Source: Sphingopyxis sp. H115 (GTDB lineage: Bacteria > Pseudomonadota > Alphaproteobacteria > Sphingomonadales > Sphingomonadaceae). Taken from it: a stretch of DNA of 56,436 nucleotides. The position numbers and the translations under genes were made by a program. The DNA lies in assembly GCF_001468465.1 (NCBI RefSeq), contig NZ_LNSA01000029.1, positions 1 through 56,436 on the forward strand. Direction: 5' to 3'. Each line of letters begins with the position of its first letter. The stretch's first letter is position 1. Of the stretch, positions 17,065 to 24,420 are shown one piece after another. The notes below the pieces were generated by a model. It was not told where the DNA came from, ran no database searches, and saw only the letters and a list, made by a program, of their open reading frames with translations.

Positions 17065-19047
17065 TCAGTTCACGGTCGCGTTGAAGACCAGCGCCATCGC
17101 GGCGGCAGGGCCGAGCGAGGCGGTCGACGCCGAAACGCTGGTGCCCGCGAAGGCGGCGCCGAACGGATCGCCTTCGTCGGCACCGGCGGCATTGTCGTCC
17201 TCGACCGTGGTGGCACTCGCGCAGGTCGTCCCGCTACGCAGCGAGCCGGGGACGAATGCCAGCGTCGCGGGCAGCGGATCGGCCACGGCGATCCCGGTTG
17301 CGGTCGCGCTGCCATTATTGGTGACGAGCAGGCAATAGCGCATGATCGCGCCGGGGATCGCCTTGGGATTGGCGGTTCCGTTCACCGGATCGCTGACGAT
17401 GCTGCTCGTTTTCGCGATCGCGAGATTGCCCACCGGTCGGCAGAAGCTGATGTCGTGCAGCGCCATGCCCTGTTGTCCGGGGTTGGTGGGGGCGAGGGCG
17501 TGGCTGCCATATTCGATGGTGATGCTGTCGACCGGCGCCTGGAAGGTGACGACGACGGTACCGTCCGGGCTGCCGTCGGCCGACAGGACATCGCCATAGG
17601 CGCTGTTGCCGATGACGTAATTGGCAGTGCCGTTGGTAAGGAGGGGATAGACCGGCACGCCGTTATACGTGCCGGTAACCGTCACGCGGTCGGCGAACTG
17701 GCCGGAGGCGTAATCGACGTCGAACAGGCGGAACTGTGCGCCTGGCACCGCGGTGGGAAGGGTGATCGTCGAGGTGACGATACCCGCCTGGCTGGAAAAA
17801 TCGACGAGCTGGAAGATCGAATATTGCGCAGGCGACAACCCGCCGGTCACGACATTCTGTCGCGTCGGCGACTGGCCGCCATAGGTCGCATTGCTCAGGA
17901 AGGCGCCGCCGCTGATCGCGATATTGAAATTCGCCGTGCCGATCGCGGTGAGCGACTGGCTGTCGCTCGTCGTGCCCGCCGCCCAGCTGACGCTGTCCCA
18001 GTCGTAGATCGTCATACCCACCGGACAGACGAGCGTCGGCGGTGTTCCCGCGATGCGGGTGCCCGACACGGTGAAGCTGGCGCTGTCCTGATCGTCCTCG
18101 GCTGCCGTGCCGTTGCCGGGCGAACTGTCGGGATCGAAGGCGGCGGAGGCGCTAATTTCGCCGATGTTGGTCACGCTGGCGCCCGCGGTCGCGGCGACCG
18201 TGCCGCTGATTGTCAGTGTTCGCGTCACCCCCGGCGGAATGCTGCCGACGGTCCACACGCCGGTCGCGCTGTTATAGCTGCCGAAACCCGACGCGGACGT
18301 GAAGGCGAAACCGGCGGGCAGCGTGTCCTGCACCGTGACGCCGGTTGCGGTCAGCGGCGACGCTGCCGCATTGGTCACGCTGAGGACGTAGTTGATGCTG
18401 GCACCGAATGCCGGCGCGGCGTTGCTGACCGATTTGGTCAGCGACAGGTCGGCATAGGGCGTGAGCGGAACCGTCGTCAGCGTCAGGTCGGATCGCGTAA
18501 AGGCGCCGCTGTCGCCATTGAGCGAATCGCAGATGGTCAGTTGCCACGTGCCCGCCGCCGCTTCGCCGTTGAAGCCGGCCAGCGACCCCTGCGGCCGGAA
18601 CGTCCGCTGATAGGGCGGTGCCGCGGCGGTCGAATCGTTCGCCGTATGCGTCGTGACGCTCGCCGCCGCGCTGTCGTCGAACAGCACGTTCAGATTGTCG
18701 GCGCTCGTTCCGATATTGGTGATGAGATTGACCACGGTGCCCGAGGGCGACACGAGCGTAGCGCGCAGGTCGCCGCGATAGGTATGCGTCAGCTGGACGC
18801 CGATATTGACGTCGGTGATCTGCGCATTGGCGGCGACGGTGAAATTGCGCACCATCGGGCTGATGCACGGCGTTGCGCTTTCGCTGATCGTCCCGCTGGT
18901 CGTATTGCTGTAGCTGGTGGTCGTCTGTGCGGCGGCGGGATTGCTGGCAAGCGTCAACGCCAGCCAAACGAGCATGAGACATACCCGCACAGACTGCAAA
19001 CACTGGCCCCCACGCCAGCGGTATCGGCTCTGGTCCCGCCGTTGCAT
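17065..19047 (-). CDS. Secreted P-domain / DUF11 repeat protein
   Basis: A 660-residue exported protein. A long signal sequence (charged to about residue 20, hydrophobic MLVWLALTLASNPAAAQ at 25-41) is followed by a proprotein-convertase P-domain-like region (about 42-195; THTYRGDLRATLVSPSGT and GTWQLTICDSLNGDSG are typical). Then come a DUF11 domain (about 198-315), a beta-rich middle (about 330-550) and a second DUF11 domain (about 555-660). P-domains normally follow a peptidase, but none is encoded here. Its C-terminal module shares the phrase SDPVNGTANPK with the next gene, pointing to duplication. The ATG at 19047 has a ribosome-binding site AAGGA. A cell-surface or matrix adhesin is the best guess. 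Confidence 0.75.
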   Translation of the reverse strand: MQRRDQSRYRWRGGQCLQSVRVCLMLVWLALTLASNPAAAQTTTSYSNTTSGTISESATPCISPMVRNFTVAANAQITDVNIGVQLTHTYRGDLRATLVSPSGTVVNLITNIGTSADNLNVLFDDSAAASVTTHTANDSTAAAPPYQRTFRPQGSLAGFNGEAAAGTWQLTICDSLNGDSGAFTRSDLTLTTVPLTPYADLSLTKSVSNAAPAFGASINYVLSVTNAAASPLTATGVTVQDTLPAGFAFTSASGFGSYNSATGVWTVGSIPPGVTRTLTISGTVAATAGASVTNIGEISASAAFDPDSSPGNGTAAEDDQDSASFTVSGTRIAGTPPTLVCPVGMTIYDWDSVSWAAGTTSDSQSLTAIGTANFNIAISGGAFLSNATYGGQSPTRQNVVTGGLSPAQYSIFQLVDFSSQAGIVTSTITLPTAVPGAQFRLFDVDYASGQFADRVTVTGTYNGVPVYPLLTNGTANYVIGNSAYGDVLSADGSPDGTVVVTFQAPVDSITIEYGSHALAPTNPGQQGMALHDISFCRPVGNLAIAKTSSIVSDPVNGTANPKAIPGAIMRYCLLVTNNGSATATGIAVADPLPATLAFVPGSLRSGTTCASATTVEDDNAAGADEGDPFGAAFAGTSVSASTASLGPAAAMALVFNATVN

Positions 19048-19198
19048 GCCGTCCTTATGCGCTGCGGTTAGCTAATATCGGGTTAAAATCGGGCGGTTAG
19101 CGTCGATTCTGTACGCAGGTGGGACAGTTTGAGAGATGGCGAAGGGCTGGCTATGGCAACTCCCCACCCCAAAAGCGGCTGCCTGCCCCGGACTTTAC

Positions 19199-19948
19199 CT
19201 ATTCCTTGTCCGCCCAATCGCCATGCTGCCCCATCCAGAGGGCGATGGCGGCGATCGCCGCGGTTTCGGCGCGCAGGATGCGCGGGCCGAGCGCAATGCG
19301 GCGGACCGCAGAATGGGCGAGAAGCATGTCGCGCTCGCGCGCCGTAAAGCCCCCTTCAGGCCCGGTCAGGATTCCTGCGGGGGCGGGCGCGGAGACCCGT
19401 GCGAGCGGCACGCCGCCCGCTTCGTCGGCGAACAGCAGCGCGCGGTCAGCCGGCCAGTCCTTGAGCAGTTGCGGCAGCTTGACAGGGGCGGCGAGCGCCG
19501 GGAGCGCGGTGCGGCCGCATTGCTCGCACGCTTCGACGATCTGGGCCTCGAGGCGCTCCTGCTTGACGCGTTCGACGATCGTGCGTTCGGTGATGACGGG
19601 TTGCAGCCGGGCGACGCCGAGTTCGGTCGCCTTTTCGATGATCCAGTCGAGCCGCGCTTTCTTGACCGGCGCGAAACACAGCCAGAGGTCGGGGACGTGC
19701 TCGATGTCGCGGGTCTGGCGATCGATGCGCAGCGCCAGCGACCGTTTCGCCGTCTCGGCGACTATCGCGAGCCATTCGCCGCTACGATTGTCGAACAGCA
19801 GGACCGGATCGCCGGCCTTCATCCGCATGACGCCCAGCAGGTAATGTGCGGCGTTCCCGTCGATCGCCACGGTGGCATCGAGCGCCAGGGGCTGGTCGAC
19901 GAACAGGCGGGGTGTGCTGGCGGGCGGCCAGGCGGGGGTGGCAGGCAT
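19199..19948 (-). CDS. rsmE: 16S rRNA (uracil1498-N3)-methyltransferase RsmE
   Basis: A 249-residue SPOUT-class methyltransferase that modifies U1498 of 16S rRNA using S-adenosylmethionine. It has the N-terminal PUA-like part (PRLFVDQPL, then HYLLGVMRMKAGDPV) and the C-terminal trefoil-knot motifs: KKARLDWIIEKATELGV, LTGPEGGFTARE and ALGPRILRAETAAIAAI. I chose the start at 19948 by family length. An ATG at 19984 has a better ribosome-binding site (AAGG) and would add 12 residues, so the start is uncertain; the reading to 20113 adds unrelated sequence. It is often next to gshA in alphaproteobacteria, but here two DUF11-type genes lie between them. Confidence 0.92.
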   Translation of the reverse strand: MPATPAWPPASTPRLFVDQPLALDATVAIDGNAAHYLLGVMRMKAGDPVLLFDNRSGEWLAIVAETAKRSLALRIDRQTRDIEHVPDLWLCFAPVKKARLDWIIEKATELGVARLQPVITERTIVERVKQERLEAQIVEACEQCGRTALPALAAPVKLPQLLKDWPADRALLFADEAGGVPLARVSAPAPAGILTGPEGGFTARERDMLLAHSAVRRIALGPRILRAETAAIAAIALWMGQHGDWADKE

Positions 19949-20152
19949 GGCAGCGGCGATAGCAGACGGCGAAATTTTGCGCATCTGTTGCCTTGCGGGG
20001 GTGAATCTGTCCCGATTCGGGTCAGTTAGGCCGTTTCGAGGCGATATGCCCGCCCCTCCGATTAGCGGTTTGGTAAGCAGTTTCCCCCTAGTGCAAGGAT
20101 GCCAGCCACGCATCTGAGTGGGCCGCGTGTCTGGACCAAGAGGGGTTAGACT

Positions 20153-22150
20153 ATGCGAGGGACCGTATTCAGCCGGCTGCGGCTGGGCGCTAGCAATCTT
20201 TTGCGTGACCGGCGCGGCAACGTCTATTTCCTGACCGCGGCGGCACTTGTGCCCGTCGTGGCCATGGTCGGGTCGGGCATCGATATCGGGCGCGGCTATA
20301 TGGCGCAGCTCCGCTTGCAGCAGGCCTGCGACGCGGGCGTGCTTGCGGGGCGCCGTGCCATGACCGGCACCGAATATTCGGCGGCGGCCAAGGCCGAAGC
20401 GAACAAGATGTTCAACTATAACTATTCCACCGACAAATATGGCAGCAGCCAGGTCAGCTTCGCGTCACAGGCATCGGGCCCGTCGAGCGTCGTCGGCACC
20501 GCGCGCGCCTATCTGCCGACCGCGGTAATGCGGATCTTCGCCTATCCGGGCTTCGACCTGACGGCCAATTGCACCGCGAAGCTCGAAATCTCTAACGCCG
20601 ACATCATGATGGTGCTCGACGTCACCGGGTCGATGGCGCAGACCAATTCGGGCGACTCGGTCAACCGCATCGCGGCGCTCAAGACCGCGACGATGGACTT
20701 TTTCGACACGATGACGGGAGCGCAGATCGGCGACGGCCGGCTGCGTTTCGGCGTCGTGCCGTACAGCTCGGCGGCGAATGTCGGGAAGATCCTCTATGAC
20801 AAGAATCCGGCCTGGCTCGCTGACAATACCGAGTTGTGGTCGCGGTCGGCGAAGATGAAGACGGTCTATTCGAACCCGTCTTATGAGGAAGACGACGATT
20901 ATCAGAACGGCACGACCAGCTATGGCAACTGGTCGACGCTGAACAGCACCAACTACGGCCAGTCGACGTGCGAATCCGAAACGCCGCCCGCCGATACGAC
21001 GCCGACGTCGCAGGGGAGCCCGTCGGCGAACCAGACGAACCAATATGTCGACAGCGACGGCAACCGCGTCACCACTTACGATACGAGCCAGACCTATCGT
21101 TATTACACGCACCGCTATCGGTGGGTCCCAAAGAATGGGAAAACGAAAGCCTATTGCGCGCTGGACCGCCGCACCGCGACCTTCACCCGGACGCATACGA
21201 CGACGGTGACCGAAACTCCGACGCTCGTTTTCGACAATAAATATATCTACCAGAAGCGGAACTTCGACGTTGCCCAGGCCAAGGGCGGATCGTCGTTCGA
21301 AAATGACACCGGCGATTCGGGCGCGAAGATTTCTTCGACCTGGGGCGGGTGCGTCATCGAGCGCGGGACCGAGGCGTTCGGCCCGACCGAGACCGCGCCA
21401 AACGACGCCTACGACATGGATGTCGATACCGCACCGGGCAGCGACCCGATCACGAAATGGCAGTTGCTCGTGCCCGAAATCGCCTTCCCCTTTGCCAGCG
21501 GCCCGGGAAGCACGCCCTCGTCAGCCAGCGAAGTCACCGTAAACAGCAGCAGCGTCAGCGGCGACGGCAGCACCAACGGCAGCTGGCAGCGCTTTTCGAA
21601 ATATTGGTCGAACGGCTGGGGCGTGTGCCCTGCGCCGGCGATGAAGCTGACGACGCAGACGGCGAACGACCGGTCGAGCTTCAGCAGCTATATCAATTCG
21701 CTCCAGCCGGTCGGCGGTACCTATCACGACGCGGGCATGGTGTGGGGCGTGCGGCTGTTGTCGGCGGATGGCATGTTCTCCGACGAAAATGCCTCCGCAC
21801 CGAATGGCCGGCCGATCAGCCGCCACATCATTTTCATGACCGACGGCGAAATGTCGGCGAACATGGGCAATCTGTCGTTCCAAGGATATGAATGGAAGGA
21901 CAAGCGCGTCGGCGGCACCAGCGATTCATCGCTGACCGCGCGGCATAACAATCGCTTCCTGCAACTGTGCGAAAAGGCCAAGGCCAAGAATATCACGGTG
22001 TGGGTCGTCGGTTTCGGCGTGACGCTCAACGACCAGCTGACCAAATGCGCGTCGTCGGGCAAGGCGTATCAGGCTAACAATGCGTCGCAGCTGAACGATC
22101 ATTTCCAGGCGATCGCGCGCCAGATATCCAAACTGCGGTTGTCGGAATGA
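20153..22150 (+). CDS. TadG-like pilus-associated protein with von Willebrand A domain
   Basis: A 665-residue protein. Its N-terminus is a TadE/TadG-type leader: a basic DRRGN followed by one hydrophobic helix (about 22-42). The rest should be outside the inner membrane. A von Willebrand factor A domain starts at about 153 (DIMMVLDVTGSMA, with the DxTxS metal site) and ends with IIFMTDGEMS (about 565) and WVVGFGV. It is split by a polar insert rich in Ser, Thr, Tyr and Asn of about 250 residues (about 235-480), with several Cys that could form disulfides. TadG proteins help Tad (Flp) pilus assembly or adhesion. It is first of three genes and overlaps the next by 4 bases (ATGA). The ATG has a ribosome-binding site AGAGGGG. 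Confidence 0.85.
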   Translation: MRGTVFSRLRLGASNLLRDRRGNVYFLTAAALVPVVAMVGSGIDIGRGYMAQLRLQQACDAGVLAGRRAMTGTEYSAAAKAEANKMFNYNYSTDKYGSSQVSFASQASGPSSVVGTARAYLPTAVMRIFAYPGFDLTANCTAKLEISNADIMMVLDVTGSMAQTNSGDSVNRIAALKTATMDFFDTMTGAQIGDGRLRFGVVPYSSAANVGKILYDKNPAWLADNTELWSRSAKMKTVYSNPSYEEDDDYQNGTTSYGNWSTLNSTNYGQSTCESETPPADTTPTSQGSPSANQTNQYVDSDGNRVTTYDTSQTYRYYTHRYRWVPKNGKTKAYCALDRRTATFTRTHTTTVTETPTLVFDNKYIYQKRNFDVAQAKGGSSFENDTGDSGAKISSTWGGCVIERGTEAFGPTETAPNDAYDMDVDTAPGSDPITKWQLLVPEIAFPFASGPGSTPSSASEVTVNSSSVSGDGSTNGSWQRFSKYWSNGWGVCPAPAMKLTTQTANDRSSFSSYINSLQPVGGTYHDAGMVWGVRLLSADGMFSDENASAPNGRPISRHIIFMTDGEMSANMGNLSFQGYEWKDKRVGGTSDSSLTARHNNRFLQLCEKAKAKNITVWVVGFGVTLNDQLTKCASSGKAYQANNASQLNDHFQAIARQISKLRLSE

Positions 22151-22731
22151 TGCGCCGGCTCATCCTGCTTCGACGGCTTGGCCGCGACCAGCGTGCGAAC
22201 GTCATCATCGAATTCGCGCTCGCCGGACCCTTCTTCCTGCTGCTGGTGATGGGGCTGTTCGACTATAGCTGGCAGATGTACGCCAACCAGGTGTTGCAGG
22301 GCGCGGTCGCCAATGCCGCGCGCGACTCGACGCTCGAGATCAATGCGGGCAACCAGGTGGCGATCGACAACAACGTCAAGCAGCAGGTCCAGAATGTGTT
22401 CAAGGACGCGGCGCTCACCTTCGAGCGCAAGGCCTATGAAAGTTTCGACCAGATCGGCGATCCCGAAGTCGCCGTGCCGAACGAGACGGGCTATTGCTTC
22501 GACGACCTCAACAACAATGGAACGCTGGACGACGACGTCGGCAGCGACGGCAACGGCAGCGCCGAAGACGTCGTGCTGTATACCGTCAAGATGAAGTTCG
22601 ATCGCATCCTGCCGGTCTGGCACATGCTGGGCCAGCCGAAGGAAACGACGCTGACCGCGACGTCGGTGCTGCGCAACCAGCCCTATGGCGCGAATACGTC
22701 AACCAGCAAGAATATATGTGTGACGACATGA
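22147..22731 (+). CDS. TadE-family pseudopilin-like protein
   Basis: A 194-residue protein with the TadE-type N-terminus: RDQRANVIIEFALAGPFFLL, a prepilin-like hydrophobic helix with the conserved Glu five residues into it (about 14-40), then a soluble domain with YANQVLQGAVANAAR as in TadE/TadF. Such proteins are processed by the Tad prepilin peptidase and act as minor pseudopilins. Its start overlaps the stop of the TadG-like gene (ATGA). No tad ATPase, secretin or flp gene is in the window, so it must work with components encoded elsewhere or in a different assembly. Confidence 0.85.
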   Translation: MMRRLILLRRLGRDQRANVIIEFALAGPFFLLLVMGLFDYSWQMYANQVLQGAVANAARDSTLEINAGNQVAIDNNVKQQVQNVFKDAALTFERKAYESFDQIGDPEVAVPNETGYCFDDLNNNGTLDDDVGSDGNGSAEDVVLYTVKMKFDRILPVWHMLGQPKETTLTATSVLRNQPYGANTSTSKNICVTT

Positions 22732-22750
22732 CGATCCAACGGAGCACGCC

Positions 22751-23425
22751 ATGCGACTGAAGGCTATCCTAACCCGCGCCCGCGCGTTTCCGGCCCGGCT
22801 GGCGCGCCGCGCCCGGCTGGCGCGCGACACGCGCGGGACCGTCATCATCGAAATGGCCTTTGCGGTGCCGCTGCTCGTGCTCCTCGGCTTTGGCGGGCTG
22901 GAAATGGCGTATCTGACGCTGGCGAACACGCGGATCAGCCAGATCGGCCTCAGCGCCGCCGACAACGCCTCGCGCATCGCGGCGGGCACGTCGCTGTCGC
23001 TGCCGCAGATCCGCGAACTCGACATCAACGAGGTGTTCACGGGCGTCGAGGAACAGGCCAACGGGCTCGATTTCAAGCAACATGGGCGCATTATCCTGTC
23101 GAGCCTCGAACGCAATCCCGAGGGCGGCCAATGGATTCACTGGCAGCGTTGCTACGGCGACCTCGTGGCGACTTCGAGCTATGGTCTCGAAGGCACCGGC
23201 AAGACCGGCACCGATTTCAAGGGCATGGGCCCGAAGGGCCGCGAAGTCACCGCGGCAGCCGGCACGGCGGTTATGTTCGTGGAAATCGTTTATGAATATC
23301 AGCCGCTTGCATTCGGGTCATGGCTGGGGCCGCGGACGATCCGTTCGACGGCGGCGTTCAACATCCGCGAATCGCGCGACCTGAGTCAGGTTTATGGCCC
23401 GGGGATCAAGTCCGTCTGCAACTAG
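22751..23425 (+). CDS. TadE-family pseudopilin-like protein
   Basis: A 224-residue protein with an Arg-rich cytoplasmic N-terminus (about 1-30), then the TadE helix RDTRGTVIIEMAFAVPLLVL with the conserved Glu, and a soluble C-terminal domain with two Cys (QRCYGD and the C-terminal KSVCN) that could bond. It follows the previous TadE gene by 19 bases and has a ribosome-binding site (GGAG). The two TadE-like genes plus the TadG-like gene form one plus-strand operon. After its stop there are 86 bases before ubiA and no clear terminator. Confidence 0.84.
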   Translation: MRLKAILTRARAFPARLARRARLARDTRGTVIIEMAFAVPLLVLLGFGGLEMAYLTLANTRISQIGLSAADNASRIAAGTSLSLPQIRELDINEVFTGVEEQANGLDFKQHGRIILSSLERNPEGGQWIHWQRCYGDLVATSSYGLEGTGKTGTDFKGMGPKGREVTAAAGTAVMFVEIVYEYQPLAFGSWLGPRTIRSTAAFNIRESRDLSQVYGPGIKSVCN

Positions 23426-23511
23426 GGGCCTGACCCTAAGCCGCCGATAACTGCGGATTGCCAATCGGCCATTTATCGCGGCCGCACCGGCTGCTACATG
23501 CGCCGCTGCCG

Positions 23512-24420
23512 ATGACTGCCACCCATCCTCCAGATAGCCAGCTTCGCGGCTTCGTCGCCCTGCTGCCCGCCGCCACGCGTCCCTATGCGCTGCTGGCGCG
23601 CTTCGACCGGCCAATCGGCTGGTGGCTGCTCTATTGGCCCTGCGCCTGGGGCCTTGCGCTGGGCGGCGGGGCCGTCAGCCACTGGCCGCTCTTCCTGTGG
23701 ATGCTGCTCGGCGCGATCGCGATGCGCGGCGCGGGCTGTGTTTATAACGATATTGTCGACCGTGACCTCGATGCAAAGGTCGCACGCACCGCATCGCGAC
23801 CGGTGGCAAGCGGCGTGGTGTCGGTGCGCAATGCCCTGTTGTGGACGATGTTCCTGTCGCTCGTCGGGCTGTTCGTCCTGCTCCAATTGCCGCGGCCGGC
23901 ACAGATTGTCGCGCTGGGCAGCCTGGTCCTCGTCGCCGGCTATCCCTTCATGAAGCGCATCACCTGGTGGCCGCAGGCGTGGCTCGGGCTTGTGTTCAGC
24001 TGGGGCGCGCTTGTCGCGTGGGTCGCGGTCGGCGGGCAGGACGGCCTCGCGCTGCCCTTGCTCTATGCCGGGTGCATCGCGTGGGTGATCGGATACGACA
24101 CGATCTATGCGCTGCAGGATATCGAGGACGATATGTTGGTCGGCGTGAAGTCGAGCGCACGCGCGATGGGCAATCATGTAAAGGCTGGGGTGGCGCTATG
24201 CTATGCTGCGGCGCTCGGTTGCTGGGGCGGCGCGCTATGGGCGATGCGGCCCGACCCGCTGGTGCTGGTGGCGCTGGTACCCGCGGCGCTGCACCTGACC
24301 GGGCAGGTGGTGACGCTCGACCCCCGAAACGGCGAGGATGCGCTGACGAAATTCCGCAGCAACCGCTTTGCGGGGCTGCTCGTCTTTGCGGCGATGCTGG
24401 TGGTGGGCAGCGCGCCCTGA
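23512..24420 (+). CDS. ubiA: 4-hydroxybenzoate polyprenyltransferase
   Basis: A 302-residue polytopic inner-membrane prenyltransferase that attaches the polyprenyl tail to 4-hydroxybenzoate in ubiquinone synthesis. Both Asp-rich diphosphate-binding motifs are visible: NDIVDRDLDAKVARTASRP (about 78) and YALQDIEDDMLVG (about 200), with about eight membrane helices. The start ATG at 23512 (MTATHPPDS) was chosen because the family begins close to RPYALLARFDRPIGWWLL; the longer frame begins with TTG. No strong ribosome-binding site precedes it. Its TGA abuts the smc stop codon of the opposite strand without any spacer. Confidence 0.93.
   Translation: MTATHPPDSQLRGFVALLPAATRPYALLARFDRPIGWWLLYWPCAWGLALGGGAVSHWPLFLWMLLGAIAMRGAGCVYNDIVDRDLDAKVARTASRPVASGVVSVRNALLWTMFLSLVGLFVLLQLPRPAQIVALGSLVLVAGYPFMKRITWWPQAWLGLVFSWGALVAWVAVGGQDGLALPLLYAGCIAWVIGYDTIYALQDIEDDMLVGVKSSARAMGNHVKAGVALCYAAALGCWGGALWAMRPDPLVLVALVPAALHLTGQVVTLDPRNGEDALTKFRSNRFAGLLVFAAMLVVGSAP

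Noticed and set aside
17455..19071. 538-codon plus-strand frame antisense to the P-domain/DUF11 gene
   Set aside because: Arg/Gly/His-rich shadow without motif; the minus-strand gene has a signal peptide and clear domains.
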